Shown here: positions 43,929-57,059 of the stretch, one piece after another
How the letters are laid out: each line of letters opens with the position of its first letter
How positions within the stretch are numbered: position 1 is the stretch's first letter
Origin: Syncephalastrum monosporum B8922
Lineage: Eukaryota > Mucoromycota > Mucoromycetes > Mucorales > Syncephalastraceae
Assembly: GCA_000697355.1 (NCBI GenBank)
Contig: JNEN01000834.1
Location: 1 to 64,000, forward strand
Length of the DNA stretch: 64,000 nt
Direction of reading: 5' to 3'
Translations under genes and position numbers: made by a program
Notes under the pieces: model-generated
What the model was told of the DNA's origin: nothing
The model's input: the letters and a program-made list of their open reading frames with translations, nothing else
The model's database searches: none

Positions 43929-44843
43929 GATAAAGTTGGAATAGTAATACGTATTTAAGAGAAGGCAAGGACAGTCTATCGGCGGTCACGCAACTTGCCC
44001 TCTATTCTTTTACACTCATCAGCGGTTTTTACCCTTTTATTTCCTTCACTGCTAATTCTCCAGTATCGATAGTGATACATACATGTTCATATGTTCGAGC
44101 AACACTCGTCTCTACTTTGGGGAATTTCGCCACTGCGGCACGTTTCTTCGTAGGCACGAAGTATATAAGTGAGTAATGGAATCTATGCATTCGATATAGT
44201 TAGCATTATGTAGCAACACACTTTACTAAATGGTCATGCCTTTTCATCGTGTGAGTATCAATCGATGACGCACTTGTTTATTGTTTGCTTTTTTTTCTGC
44301 TCATGGATGGTGAAACCGAGCTTGTTTCCTTTATTTTCTGTACTCCCCCACCCCTTCCCGTTCATGCTTCCATGTAAACGGATCCAATGTTTTGCGCTGC
44401 TCTGTTTCGGGGCGTAAGCGCGCGCCGACAAAAATATCCAAATGCATCGGGACTTGAGCGTGATTATTTTCGTAGCATTGACCTAACGAGGTGAAGGACG
44501 TCGTACTTAATACTCATGACGAGCACGCCAAGAACGGAAACGGATTCCGTCAAGCAGAATAGGAAAAATCGGGAAGGATCAGATGACAAGAGAGCAAGTA
44601 GCTGCCGTCAAAATGATGTCTGTTTCACATGGATCGTCGTTTAGCCAGATGGCCAAAGAGAAAATGAAGCTCGACCATCGAATTTTTTTGGAGCGGAGAG
44701 CTTTTGGATTTTGCAGGGTTCACGACCTTCCACTCAAAAGTCAGTTATATATATAATATCCTCTCCCTTTCTCCCTTTCTGTGATTTCTTTTTCCTTTTC
44801 TGCTCACTTCACACTGACTGATCAAGCTGATGCAACCTAGCGA
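43929..44843. other. Intergenic region between divergent genes
   Basis: About 0.9 kb containing the promoters of the NMNAT gene (-) and the Ser-rich gene (+). A TATATATATAA stretch at about 44745-44757 lies roughly 90 bp upstream of the plus-strand ATG and is a plausible TATA element. No exon is seen. Confidence 0.45.
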
Positions 44844-45914
44844 ATGATGCCCATGAACCGTCTGAGGAAAGACGACAATGGCATTGCCACCACTGTGGTT
44901 CTGTTACCCATTGCCGTGGTTCAATCCCACATATTTTGGTTTTGCTCTGTTATCTGGACTCTCTGCGCCAACTTGTCAACAGAGCCTATCCGTCAAAGCA
45001 ATTCATCAAGATCCATCACACACTCTTCCCACCGTCCGCTATTGACTCATCGGTCCGCATCCGACATGCCTGAACACCCATCTTCCAACACATCTACGCG
45101 AAAAGCTTCCTCATCAAGTAGCGCAGCGACCGTGATACTAAACAAGAGACGGCGGCCACGCGGTTTCTCAGAGCCGCCCAGTCCCTCGCCGCAAGACCCA
45201 ATTCTGCTTGGCAATGAGACACGTGCTCGCTGTACGACCATCAGCGCTTGCACTTTTGTAGACGGCGATCCAAGCAACCCAAACTCGATGCGCCGTCGGC
45301 ACCGTCTTTTGAGCTCCATCAACCGCCACCTTCGTCATTCTCACGTCTCCATGTCCTCTTCTGAAGAGGAGGACTTGGTTATCCGACCGAGTATCACTGA
45401 TGAACGAAATGGGGTCACTTGTCCGCCCTTCTGGTGGCAGAAAACTCGGTTCTATATTGATACGTTGAAACACCACCACAGCCATTCCTCTTCGGCCATC
45501 TCCAACCCTGCGTTGGGCAGTAAAGAGGCTCTGCCGCAGGTGGAAATAGCTCAGCAAGAAACTGAGCAGCTGTTCTCGCACCGTCAATCGCAAGATTCAG
45601 TTACTTCTACTGTGTCGACGGTTATAGTTCCTCAATACGACGAAGGCGGTTTGCCGAACCTCAAGACTGACTCTGCCATTGCATTCTCAGCCGAAACGGC
45701 CAGTGAAGATGTAGTTGTCGTCAATCCATCGCCGGTTTCTGCGGCGACAGTGCCTAAACGGAAGACGTCCTTACTGCGGTTCACAAAACGCTATAGCAAA
45801 TCGAGCCAAAGCCGGTCATTCGCATCCGAAACCTCCGAACATACCACACGCACGAGCACCGGCTCCGGCAGCTTCAAACGCTCTCTATCCTTATGGAAGA
45901 AAATGAAAAGATGA
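44844..45914 (+). CDS. Ser/Thr-rich protein with an N-terminal membrane segment, unknown function
   Basis: Intronless, 356 residues. A hydrophobic stretch at about residues 17-45 (ATTVVLLPIAVVQSHIFWF and onward) could be a signal anchor. The rest is rich in Ser, Thr, Arg and His, with basic clusters (NKRRRPRGF, MRRRHRLLSSINRHLRHS), an acidic SSSEEEDL, and a C-terminal basic/Ser block ending in KRSLSLWKKMKR. Many RxxS and SP sites suggest heavy phosphorylation. I recognise no domain. It may be a membrane-tethered disordered regulatory protein. The two adjacent ATGs (44844, 44847) make the exact start ambiguous by one residue, and a later Met (MPEHPSS, near residue 75) would remove the membrane segment. 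Confidence 0.55.
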   Translation: MMPMNRLRKDDNGIATTVVLLPIAVVQSHIFWFCSVIWTLCANLSTEPIRQSNSSRSITHSSHRPLLTHRSASDMPEHPSSNTSTRKASSSSSAATVILNKRRRPRGFSEPPSPSPQDPILLGNETRARCTTISACTFVDGDPSNPNSMRRRHRLLSSINRHLRHSHVSMSSSEEEDLVIRPSITDERNGVTCPPFWWQKTRFYIDTLKHHHSHSSSAISNPALGSKEALPQVEIAQQETEQLFSHRQSQDSVTSTVSTVIVPQYDEGGLPNLKTDSAIAFSAETASEDVVVVNPSPVSAATVPKRKTSLLRFTKRYSKSSQSRSFASETSEHTTRTSTGSGSFKRSLSLWKKMKR

Positions 45915-46810
45915 TGGTCTTTTCTTGTATACTTACCCATCCATCCCTTTCCACTGTAAATATGTACCTAAAAAAATATAGATATGCTGACATTCCATGT
46001 TTTCGTTTGTATATGTGTGTGCGCGTGTGTATATATGTGTGTATATCATGTTTGCATGCATACTCTCCTTGGCGGGGCGGGTGCAGGGACTGGTCGGTTT
46101 TACTCCCAGTCCCAGGAAAAGATGGCCTGTTGCGTCCTATTTTGCTCCGTTACACATGTTGCTTGGCTCGATATTAAGCTCCACGCCAAGGGCCACGAAG
46201 GGACGATGGATGGCCAGAGCGCCGCCGCATTGTTCTAGCCTGCAATCACTCCTAATGGAGTGTAAAGTGCTAACCCGAGAATTTTGCCGCTTGATCCTTT
46301 GGTTTGCTCCAGGGGCGACGATCTGAGCTTGAGTATAGCATTCAAAGTCGGTTTGTGACACAGACACAAAATTTCTCAGCAAAATTGGTTATGGCGCAAA
46401 ATGAGAAAAGCGCTACACGCGCGATTAGGCACCGACAGGCCTTAACTGGGTGGCTGGCCTCGATAATATGGAACGAAAAAAATAGAAAAATAATATTTAG
46501 TCCGTGCGTAAGGGCACCTAAAATTAAACGGACACATTTAGCAGATGATCTTATGACTTTACTCTATTAAGGAGGAGATTTCTATCCAATGGTAAAGGGA
46601 GATGAATGGTGATATAGAAAGAGAGGGTTCGTATACATTACTGTAGAAGCAAGTGCTTACCAGTAAAGAGATGAAAGCCGGAAAAGGTGTCACACAACAT
46701 TGACACCCCGAATGTGTTTGAGTGAGTGGAAGGAATCTGAGTCTAAAGTGCAGAGACATAATATCTTTTCTCTTCTTTAGCTTTTTTCTCTGGAAATTTA
46801 GCATCAAATT
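45915..46810. other. Intergenic region with a GT microsatellite
   Basis: A GT/GTAT-rich stretch lies at about 46008-46047 in the 3' flank of the Ser-rich gene. No coding exon is recognised. The pyrimidine-rich block 46762-46795 precedes LCB2. Confidence 0.45.
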
Positions 46811-48835
46811 ATGGGCAAAGGCAAGAGGGCGCACACGATCAGCATTCCGAGCATACCTTCCATCGGCTTGAGTGCTCCCAAGTCCTCTTCAGACCACTCC
46901 TTCAGCGTGTCACCGCCGAGTTTTCTGACCGGCAAGGACCTCTCATCTCGCTTTTTGAGTGCTGTTCCGCCACCCTCTTCGCCTACCGCAAATGCCTCGT
47001 TCCAGCGTTGGACACCGCCTCGCAAACCAAAGAAGAAATACGATGATTTGGAACACAAGATGGAGGCCGCCCCTCTCTACGTCCTCGTCTGCACTTACCT
47101 CAACTACTTTGTCCTCATCCTGTTTGGCCATTTGCGTGATATTCTCGGCAAGCTCTTCAAGCCCCACGAGTACACTCACCTGCGCATGAACAATGTACAT
47201 ATTCTCTGTCTCTTTAACGCTTCTGCTATACAACTTACTCACTCGTCGATTTTATACGAAGGGCTATGCTCCTCTGGTATCCGATTTTGACTCTTTCTAC
47301 ACGCGTCGTCTCTACATGCGCATTCGGTATGTGTGTCTAAAATTTCATCATCACCTTTTTGTCATATGCGGAGACGCTGACCTATGGGATGTGTCATACA
47401 ATTATAGTGATTGCTGGAATCGGCCCATTACCGGCGTCGCCTCGCGCACTGTCAAAGTCCTTGAGCGTGCAAGTGAAGACTTTAACAAGACTTTCAGGTA
47501 TGTATAAAACCAACATCAAAAAAGTAACATGAAACCTTTATCCCTTTCGCAAGGGGGCCTGGTTATCCCTTCTTTCCCTCTCTTCCCTCGTTCTGGAATA
47601 CTGATATTCCTTTTTGGGTAGTCTCACGGGCAGGGTCACCGAAAACCTCAACCTGGCATCTTACAACTACCTGGGCTTTGCCAACAACAAAGGCGCATGT
47701 GCCGATGCCGTCGAGCAGTCCACCCTGAAGTACGGCTTGTCCGTCCCCAGCCCGCGTGCCGAGGCTGGCTCCACTCACATGCTGATGGAACTAGAACGCA
47801 TGGCTGCTCGTTTCCTTGGCAAGGAAGACGCCATGGTCGTCAGCATGGGCTTCGCCACCAACTCGACCACCATCCCATCTCTTGTGAGCAAGGTAACTCT
47901 TCACCTATTACAGAAATCATTTCGCATACTGAACCCTGTCCCCATTTGGATAGGGTTGCCTTATCATCTCGGATGAGCTGAACCATTCTTCGATCGTGTT
48001 CGGCGCCCGTCTGTCAGGCGCGTCGGTGCGCGTCTTCAAGCACAACAACATGGATGACCTCCGCGAGCTGCTTCGTGAGGTCATTTCGCAAGGCCAGCCC
48101 CGTACTCACCGTCCCTGGAAGAAGATTATGGTTGTCGTCGAGGGTCTTTACTCCATGGAAGGCACCATTGTGAACTTGCCCGAGTTGGTTGAACTCAAAA
48201 AGGAGTTCAAGTTTTACTTGTACGTCGACGAAGCCCATTCAATTGGTGCCCTCGGCGAGAACGGTGGCGGCGTGTGCGACTTTTACGGTGTCGACCCTGC
48301 CCATGTTGATATTCTCATGGGTACATTTACAAAGTCGTTTGGCGCCGCCGGCGGTTATATTGCTGCCGATAAGGCCGTCATCGACCATTTGCGTCTGAAC
48401 AACCACGCCTACACTTATGCTGAGCCGATGTCCGTTCCCGTGGCTCAACAAGTGCTGACGAGTATGCGTATCATTTGCGGCGAGGATGGCACCGACGAGG
48501 GCCGTCGAAAGATCAAGCAGCTCGCTGAAAATGCTCAGTACTTTGCCGAACGTCTGCGTCGCATGGGCTTCATCGTCTATGGTGACCACGGTAGCCCTGT
48601 TGTGCCCCTCCTCCTCTTCAACCCGGCCAAGATTCCTGCCTTCTCTCGGGAGCTGCTTAAGCGCGGCATTGCCGTCTGCGTAGTCGGTTACCCCGCCACT
48701 CCGATTATTTCGTCGCGTGCGCGATTTTGCTTGTCGGCCGCTCACACCCGCGCTGATATAGATCACGCCTTGGATACCATTAGCGAGGTGGGCGACCTGC
48801 TCTTACTTAAAGTGAGCCAAGGGGCTCGCGCTTAA
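46811..48835 (+). CDS. LCB2: Serine palmitoyltransferase catalytic subunit 2 (Lcb2)
   Basis: Five exons (46811-47194, 47262-47326, 47408-47497, 47622-47892, 47954-48835) encode 563 residues. A Ser/Pro-rich N-terminus precedes a membrane segment ([17 protein letters not shown]). The alpha-oxoamine synthase fold then begins with [10 protein letters not shown]. The PLP-binding Lys is in [12 protein letters not shown] near residue 396, preceded by [12 protein letters not shown] with the Asp and His that contact the cofactor. Lcb2 with Lcb1 condenses serine and palmitoyl-CoA in the ER, the first and rate-setting step of sphingolipid synthesis. The Lys distinguishes Lcb2 from Lcb1, which lacks it. 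Length is close to yeast Lcb2 (561). Confidence 0.95.
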
Positions 48836-48986
48836 AAGAAGTATTTTCTTTGCCCTTATTGTATCTTTTATCATCTATCTATCATTTTGCCTTTTTTTAA
48901 TGTTGTTTGCTTGAATATGAAAAAAGCATGTTCTGTTTATAAAGATGCTACCATGTACACGAATATTCATTTATCTAAAAATCTGT

Positions 48987-50576
48987 CTACTCATCTTCCT
49001 CGTCCGTGTCGTCCTCTTTGCCTTCAGCACGCACGCGCTCAAAGCATTTATGGACTTCGAGGTTCCAGTCCGTCCGTCCAATGATTGCCCATTCAATAAA
49101 ACCGACCAGAAACAGTGCCAAGCACTGACCCACCCACAGGCCAGACAAACCGTAGCCGTGGTTAAATGCAAGATAGATGCCGAGAGGCAAAGCAATAACG
49201 TAATAGGCAACCAGGTTGACGATCGCGCCGAGGTGCTGGTTACCCATGCCACGGAGAGAACCACCGCAGGAACCGGCCAGGCCGTCCGCAATTTGGAAAG
49301 CAGCAACCCAGGGCAAGACGTGCGCAACCAGGTCAACGACCTCCTCATCGTCTGAGAATAAATAACCAAACGACTCGCGTAGCACGAGCATCACCGACAT
49401 GACCAGCAGGCCCGCTGATGCAGCGAGCATAGCCGAGGTATGTGCACTTATTCGTGCGCCGTTGGGCCAGGCCTGTCCCAGCAAGTTGCCAACGCGGTTG
49501 GAAGTGGCAATAGAGATACCGAATGGGATCGTGTTGAGGACTTGATCGGTAGTCATAATGACTGACTGGGCCGCGAGTGACGTGGTGCCAAGGCGGCCGG
49601 CAGCGAGCGCCACAATCTCAAAGGCAATCCACTCCGTGCCCACCATCAGAATACCTGTGCCCACAAGCCTGAGGAACGCAGACCAGTGTTGACAGGCCCG
49701 TTTCAAGTCCCATCCGCCCCATCCAGCTTTACCGTCCACGAACATAATATAGCCCACCAGGAGGGAAAACATCAGCCAGTAGATAATTGACGTCGCGATA
49801 GGTGCGCCGATGAAGCCTAGGCCAAGAGTGTGGACAAGCAGATAGGTCAGACCCACATTGAGTGGTGAGCAAATGAGGAGCACGTAAGTGCCAGCATGCA
49901 TGATGCCCTGGGCTTGCAGATATTTCTTCGTTGCCTCGAAGCAGATGTATGCAGGGGCCCCTAGGTAGTGTGCAACAACGAATTGGATGAGCCAAGCTGA
50001 TATTGCCAGTTTCATGATGCGCAATACTTACCGGCAGTAAGATAGCGAAGAAACACCTGAGTCATGTGCGATAAGATGGGCTCTTGACCCAGCATCAATA
50101 GAACGGGTTCCACAAACACCCAGAGGGTTGCAATAGGGACGAACAGTAAAAGGAGGACAAGATATGCACGCTGTAACAGGACGCCGATCTCGTGGGGATT
50201 GCTGCTGGCGGTCCACGTTTGCGAGCACAGGGTGTCTTTAATATTGCATACATCAGTAAACAAAACCTCTTTCTATGAGAGCCTTACCCAACGCGGTGGA
50301 GCCACCCAAGGCAAGGACCCAGCCAGTGACCATGGCAAACATAAAGGCAAACGCAGATGCAGCCAGTTCTTCAGGACCTAAACGACCCACGATCAAGACG
50401 CACCCCGTCTGCAGCGAGTTTTGTAGCATGTATGCGAGGATGACAGGCACAGAGGTTCGGCCTAGTTTCCATGCCTCTTGAAGAATGTCAGGGGTGGCTT
50501 GCTTGTAATTTACTGCGGAAAGGATTGGTTGGGTCTCTTGACTTGATACATCGTCGTCTTCTGGTAAACCGCGCAT
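48987..50576 (-). CDS. MATE-family multidrug/toxin efflux transporter
   Basis: Three exons (50576-50288, 50235-50032, 49960-48987) encode 488 residues with about twelve membrane segments. Two homologous halves are visible: [25 protein letters not shown] and [14 protein letters not shown] in the first, and [31 protein letters not shown] in the second. The second is the classic MATE repeat. MATE proteins exchange organic cations or metabolites for protons or sodium, at the plasma or vacuolar membrane. The acidic tail [12 protein letters not shown] is typical of fungal members. The intron 49961-50031 is set by [18 protein letters not shown], which matches the family. The frame upstream of 50576 has no ATG. 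The 3' end faces LCB2 with about 150 bp between stops. Confidence 0.92.
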
Positions 50577-51871
50577 GTTAGGTATGTAACAAAAAGAAGA
50601 AAGGGAAGAAGCGTTGGAAAGGCTGTTCAAAAAGTCTACGGGGCAAGTAATATAATAGGCATATGCACCCCTCTGCAGACTTAAGGACGCGTGTTACGTC
50701 AACTGATAATGGGCACCTTTTTTTACGTAACTTGTCCGCTTGAGTGATATGATAATGCTGAGGACTAAGGACGCTTGTTACACACAGATGATACACCTAT
50801 CTCATTTTACTGCTCTACTGTCAGTCTCAAGCAATTTTGTATCCGATCGTCCAATCTGACTCATTTAGGATGCCTCTCATGGTCTTACGTGCCATCCCAT
50901 TTAGCGAGTCATGTCGCTATGTACATGTCATCCATATATATAATAAATAGATATATACACCCTGTAAGCATATAGATCGCCGAATTTAAAGACTCACCGA
51001 ATGCTTTTCTTTCTAGTCATGTCCGTAGAAAGAACTCTATTATGTGCATGACTAAAAATTTCATAACAAATCAATAAGCCTAAACATCTCTTCTCAGAAA
51101 TAGTGTAAGCATACGAATTCTGTCTATACATATCACTTGGTATAAGCTATATCTATGGCTACTTGTATTACGTATTAGTCCAGGATGTAATGGTAATATA
51201 GTAGAAAAGAATGAAATATTCTCCACGGTAATGTGAGATACGAATGTCAGATAAGGTCTTTTTTTTTTTTTTTTGGTCAAAGATTCTTGCCAGTTTTCTT
51301 GCACATTGGGATATCTCACTATACGTACGTGTAAGCGGTATGCCCTATGCTGACACGTGAATATGTTTATCTTGACTACAGAAGGTAAACAGAAAGGAAC
51401 GAGATGTGAGATCCATCACAATACGGGTGTACAACAGCAGTTGCTAATATTTGTTCAAACCTAATTCGTTGCATCTGTTCATCAGAAATAAGTGGCGTCT
51501 ATTATAATATGTAGCCCGATACATCTTTAGCATCAACACACAGGATTTTGATATAGAACGGATTAATCAGTGAGGATTATCTTTGCGGGCAGTAATCTGA
51601 GAACTTCTTACGTATTAAAATCCCGGATAAGAGGTTGCAACGGGTGACTTTTATCAAACAAGGTTACACAGATCATCGTAGACGTGTGTGTCTTTATCGT
51701 TATCAGACAAAAGAAGCAGTCTTTCCTATCAAAGCTTATATTCCCCATCTACTCCATTCAAAGCGCCTTTTCGTCTCTGTATAAAACCCACTTTTTCCCT
51801 CTGTACTTACACATCATATATCTACAGTTCATCCCTTATCCAAATTCACATATTGCCTAACTTGAGACAAA
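50577..51871. other. Intergenic region between divergent transporter genes
   Basis: 1.3 kb, A/T-rich, between the MATE gene (-) and the amino-acid permease (+). It includes a T-tract (about 51259-51274). No exon or RNA gene is recognised. Confidence 0.45.
51780..51787 (+). promoter_or_regulatory. TATA box of the amino-acid permease gene
   Basis: TATAAAAC lies 92 bp upstream of the ATG at 51872 and is followed by a pyrimidine-rich stretch, the usual layout of a regulated fungal promoter. Confidence 0.5.
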
Positions 51872-53657
51872 ATGCAAGAGCCAAGTAGAGTCGAAAAACA
51901 GTCTTTTGAGATTATGGAAGAGGACTCCCAAGCACTGGCGCGTCTCGGGTATAAGCAAGAGTTCAAGCGCGAGTTTAATTCACTTTCGCTATTCTGCTTT
52001 GCATTTTCCATGATGGGTGTCCTCGCCTCGGTGTCAGCCAGTATCAACTTCCCGCTCTCGCACGGAGGACCTGTATCAGTCATCTGGGGCTGGCTCGTCG
52101 CCTCTACGTTTGTTATTACAGGTTTGTACACATACACACATACACGAGCAAAAATGAAAGAAAAGAAAGAAAGCGCTGCAGATGCAAGAACTGAATCATT
52201 CTGAAATTATATAGTGGCACTAATGCTAGCAGAAATGTGCTCAGCAATGCCGACCACGGGTGGATTATACTATTTTGTTGCGACGCTTTCCAAACGGTCA
52301 CCCGACGATACCAAGTACGCACCCATATTGACATGGCTTACGGGCTGGTTCAACGTCGTGGGAAACGTAGCTTTGGTCGCCTCCATCGACTGGAGCCTTG
52401 CGCAGATGATATTCGCGGAAGTGACGCTGGCTACTGACTTCAAGTTCGTCGCCACCTTTGAACAAACGCTGGGTCTATACTACGCAATCCTCGTTGTCCA
52501 TGGTCTAATTGGCTCCATGCCAACACGTATTCTTGCAGCCGTCAACAACTTTTACGTCCTCCTCAACCTAGTGGCCACCGTTGTTGTCATGATTTGCCTG
52601 TATGCGATTCCGCACGAGCGCAACACAGGCGCATATGTTTTCACCTACTTTGAAAACACCTCTGGTTGGTCCAGCAGCGGATTCGCATTTATTCTCGGTA
52701 TGCTTGATGCCATGTGGACACTGTGTGGCTACGGGGCTGCATGTAACATCGCAGAGGAATGCCGGGACGCGTCTAAGGCCGGCCCGCGCGCTATCATCAT
52801 GTCCGTGCTGTCTACTGTGCTGGCAGGCTGGCTCCTTCTATTGGCAGCCATGTTTGCTATGACTGACCTGCAAGAGGCTCTAGACTCGTCCCTGGGCATG
52901 CCCATGATCCAAATCATGTTTCAATCCTGTGGAAAGGCAGCCACTCTCGGCATGTGGATGCTGGTCATCTTGGTGCAGCTGTTTACAGGTTCCTCCGCCG
53001 TCATTGCAACTTCACGCGTCATCTTTGCTTTCAGCCGCGATGGTGCTCTACCTCTTGCGAAAATCTGGCAACAAGTGAACCCCAAGACACAGACTCCTGT
53101 CAACGCTGTCTGGTTAAACGTGCTCTGCTCTGCCCTGCTGGGCTTGCTCGGTTTCATTGATATGGCGGCCCTCAACGCGGTATTCAACCTTGCTAGTATC
53201 GGCCTCTATGTCGCCTATGGTATCCCCATATTCTGTCGCATTACCTTGGGTCGAAAGCATTTTAAGCCTGGACACTTTTCACTTGGCAAGTGGGCGGTTC
53301 CTACTGGTATCATTGCATGCGCTTGGATATGCTTCATCGAACTTTCTGTACTCTTGTAAGTTTATATAACCCTGCCAGTCCCGCTTTAGCTCATTACTCT
53401 GTTATAGCCCGTACGACATGCCAGCTAGTCGATACAACATGAATTACGCGGTGGTCATTCTCGGTGCGATCATCATCTTTGCCAGTGTATGGTTTGTCGT
53501 CGACGCACGCAAGTGGTTTACTGGTCCCAAAGTCACCATTGATACCGAAGTCCTCAATGTTATCTCTGATACCAATGCGTGTGATGGGGGGCAGCACTCT
53601 GCGGGCTCGTCTGCTTACACGGAAATTGAAGAGAAGTCTTCAAAGATTCGTGCCTAA
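51872..53657 (+). CDS. APC-family amino acid / GABA / choline permease
   Basis: Three exons (51872-52121, 52215-53355, 53408-53657) encode 546 residues with twelve predicted membrane segments. LARLGYKQEFKREFNSLSLF at residues 23-42 is the N-terminal signature of the fungal GABA/choline permease group (Uga4, Hnm1, Bat1 type). FSMMGVLASVSASINFPLSHGGP with a Gly-rich break in helix 1, and EMCSAMPTTGGLYYFVATLS, follow as in that group. These proton symporters import GABA, polyamines, choline or amino acids. The exact substrate is not readable. It ends with a soluble Ser/Glu-rich tail. The 3' end is 115 bp from the stop of the convergent Zn2Cys6 gene. Confidence 0.9.
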
Positions 53658-53772
53658 TCCTTCTAGATACCTCTCATTTTTAGTATTCCTCCCTTGTTAC
53701 CGCCTGTACCATAGACACTTTATCATTATTATTTACTGTATCATACATAAACACAATGCATTGTTCTGTAAT

Positions 53773-56700
53773 CTATTGTGGGGCTGAAGGAGGGGTTTGT
53801 TCTGGTTGTGATGCGTGTTGTGGGTTACCTTGCAGATATGCGCTCCATTCGTCCCAAGTAAAGCTACTGGGTACACTCCACAGCGGTAAATCTGACGAAA
53901 GATCATTAAGATCAAAGTCCATGGATGGGAACGTGCTAGGTGCAGGTATGGGTATATTGCTAGGAGTTGAGGTAAAAACAGAAGGCGTGTGTTGCTGCTG
54001 TTGTTGATCTTGTACAGGTGATAATTGTGGAGGTTGCACGGGCATATTGCCTGACGGCTGTTGAGTGGACATATGGACCTGATTGCCAGGGAGCGACGGG
54101 AAGATAGGCGTTGACGTACCGCTGGACATCTGACTCGTTCGCATAGTGGGCATAGATGGTGTGTTATGGTGACTTCGAGGGGAAGCGCACGTGGCAGTGC
54201 TGATAGCTGCTAGATATGTATCCTCAACTCGCGTACCACCCAGGCTCTGAACATAGGCGACAGTGGCGGGATCCCTCAGGGCGTGGGGCTCGTCGTCTGC
54301 AGCTTTGGGCACGTTTGTCGTCCACTGCACCACATTCACATGCGGGCCACGGCGTACATGCTTAGGTTGTGTTCCTTCTGTAGGATGTTGACTACGTTTT
54401 CGACTGTGTACATTGCCGGTGCTTTGTTCAATCATGGCTGGTTCTTCACCTGGACTGTATGTGTCGTCCTCGTCTACTTGGAGTGCAAAGCGCTCCGTAA
54501 GGGAAGATAAGATTTTTCCTATTCGGCTCTTTCGCAAGACAGAATCCATTCGATAGGCACGTGCGCAGCGGGCAAGGTTTTTGATGCCCTGCTGTTTGAT
54601 ATAGGGCATATCACACTTCGCATTGTGCATAAAGACAACAGCAGATTGAAAAACCGAGCTAAAGAAAACGTTATCATCGCTTCGCATACAGTATAAAAGG
54701 CTGCACTTACTAGGTGATTGTGTTCCATGGAACACACAAAAATCCTTCGCGTTCTAGTCGTTCGACGATGTCCATGATGGTGACAGCTGCGGTTGTACAG
54801 GTCCCCAGCGCTCGAAAAGCAATATCTGCATTGTCTGCGGATGTCTTGGAGACAAATGGCCGATGCATCAAGATCAATACGCAGTTATAGATGACGTTGA
54901 TCATGCCAGCACCAGGAAAGGCCGCCTCAGGTGAGCCATATTGCAGCGCACTCGGGAGTCCCGCTTTCCAATTTGCCATAGTGATGTTGAGCTCACTCAG
55001 CGCGCACAGGTCCCGCTGGAGATCTGGCTTCCGCCTCTCGGAATAGAGCCGTGAAAGGACTTGTCCCAATATTCGTGACAAGGTTAACATCTCGACAAAA
55101 TCGGTGTAGATTGGGGCTTTCTCTCGAATGCATGCTTCTGCTTGCACAATCAACGAGGGCATTGCCGACTGATAAGCGGGCTCTCGCGAAGCTAAGCGGT
55201 GTGTAGAATCAATCTCGTACGGCGAGGGTAGCTCCAGTTCGACCTCGTCTTCGAGAATGGTTACAGGGCGACCTAGCTCTGCTGCACACTACGTAGCAGG
55301 TTCAGCACGGTTCAGCAGAAATATGTGACGGTATCGATCGGCTTCCTTACCCATTTATCGATTGAATACACAGCGTACCACAGGCGCCTCCGAAGTTCAG
55401 CTTCATGCTCTGGAATATGCCAATGAGACGAGCTGCGGTGGAGGCCAAGATCCTGTGCCTATGGAGGTAATAACGTGAGAACAGCTACATATATCTATGA
55501 TGGTTTGCTTACCATTCGGATAGCCTTCAATAGAATATAGAAAAAGGAAGATTAGTACCGGATAATGTCATGTATTAATTTATCTTAATGGCCTTACAGC
55601 TCCAACAATGAACCTAATCATTCCACGGTTAGACACAGACTAGTGGATATTAAAAAATGTAGAGTACCAATTCTTAGTATCGTCCGAGTCGTCTTGACAA
55701 TCCTCGACGTAGGTTGTCAACAGTACAAGGGTCTGCAACGTGCTAATGCGAGACCTCCGATGTAATCGCCACATGACCTTTTCAGCCTTTTGACGGAAAA
55801 TGGGTTCCAAGGATATGAGAGTTTGTTTGTCCACGTTGACATCCTCGTCGAAGTTGTTGTATGCCACCATCATACGTATGCTGTTCGCAAAGATGGCAAA
55901 CACGAGGCATTCGTCAGGTGGAGTGGGGTTATGGAAATAAAATTGCTCGAGAAAGCCGATCTTGTTGATAACGGGATAGAACGGATGCAGGTAGGTAAAG
56001 TATCTAGGTGGAGATTAAGATCCCTTGAAGAAGGGGAAAGAGCACAGTGCACATACGAATGGATGATGAAGTCGGACAACTCGATTGTCATGCCCGGTAT
56101 GCCAGCAAATATGTCCCAGCGTCGCAAATTGACGCTTTCATGGGACAGGAGTCGTTTAGGCGAAGTGATCTCCTCGCTCTTGATAAAGACGTGCTCCTCT
56201 TCTTCGTCGTTCAGCTTTTGTAGAATCCAGTGCGGGTTTTCGAAAACACGGTGGCGCTGCTTATCGAGGACATCTTGGGCAAGCATGTGCATGCCTGAGC
56301 TTTTGCCTAGGTACCGTGTGCGTTCATAATCGGTGAGGAGGCTCAGGGAAGACATCTTTTCGTCGAGAGAATCAGAACCGTCACCGACTGTGCTTGTCCC
56401 GCCTTCGCCGCCGCTACTGCTGTTTGGCGAACTGGCTGCTGCAGGCTGAGGGCTGCCCGTGCCACTCGAGACAACGTTTGAGGATTGCGCAGAAGACGTG
56501 TTTGGGTCGACGTCTCGGTTTGGTGTCTGTTGCTGCTGTTGCTCGCGTTGTGACATCGTTTCAATAAGTTTTTCCATGCGTTTAAGACGTGTCTCGAGCG
56601 CTTCGACGTATCTGTTATGGCACAGATACAATAAAAGTCAGTTGGAGACGTTTTATGATAAATCAGGGGAGAGAAAAAAAAAAACAGAGGGTGGTGTCAT

Positions 56701-57059
56701 TATTACCCTGTAGCTGGACCACGCTTTTTCTGTTCGACCAAGAACTCGCAGCGTGTATTTGCGTTTCTGCACGGCGTACATGGACGACATTGGTCAGCGT
56801 TGCACTTCGTTTTCTTCTTTCTGCACATGTCGCAGCTACGCTTGGCACGTGTACGTTTTTGGCGTGGAATGTTGGGTAAGGGAGCGGAAGGAGCACCGGG
56901 CATGGGTAAAATGTCTGGCATAGCATGTCGTACCGGAGGCGGTTGTTGCTGTTGTTGAAAAGAATACTGCTGCTGTTGTTGCTGGTGCTGCTGTTGTTGT
57001 TGTCGTTGGTTTTGCTCAAGTGGGACTGATGCACCGTCTACCGGTTGCGATGGATCCAT
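53773..57059 (-). CDS. Zn2Cys6 fungal transcription factor with Fungal_trans domain
   Basis: Multi-exon gene on the minus strand from the ATG at 57059 to the stop at 53773. Exons 1 to 3 were resolved (57059-56707, 56611-56057, then from about 56010); some later junctions, around 55.2-55.65 kb, are approximate. The Gln-rich N-terminus leads to the binuclear zinc cluster KRSCDMCRKKKTKCN...CTPCRNANTRC near residue 75. A coiled-coil linker, YVEALETRLKRMEKLIETM, provides dimerisation. The middle homology region starts YFTYLHPFYPVINKIGF and includes the RRRLWYAVYSIDKW-type block, as in Xlr1/XlnR-like regulators. The Gln/Pro/Ser-rich C-terminus is a likely activation region. Targets are unknown; the neighbouring permease and MATE genes are candidates only by position. 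Confidence 0.88.
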
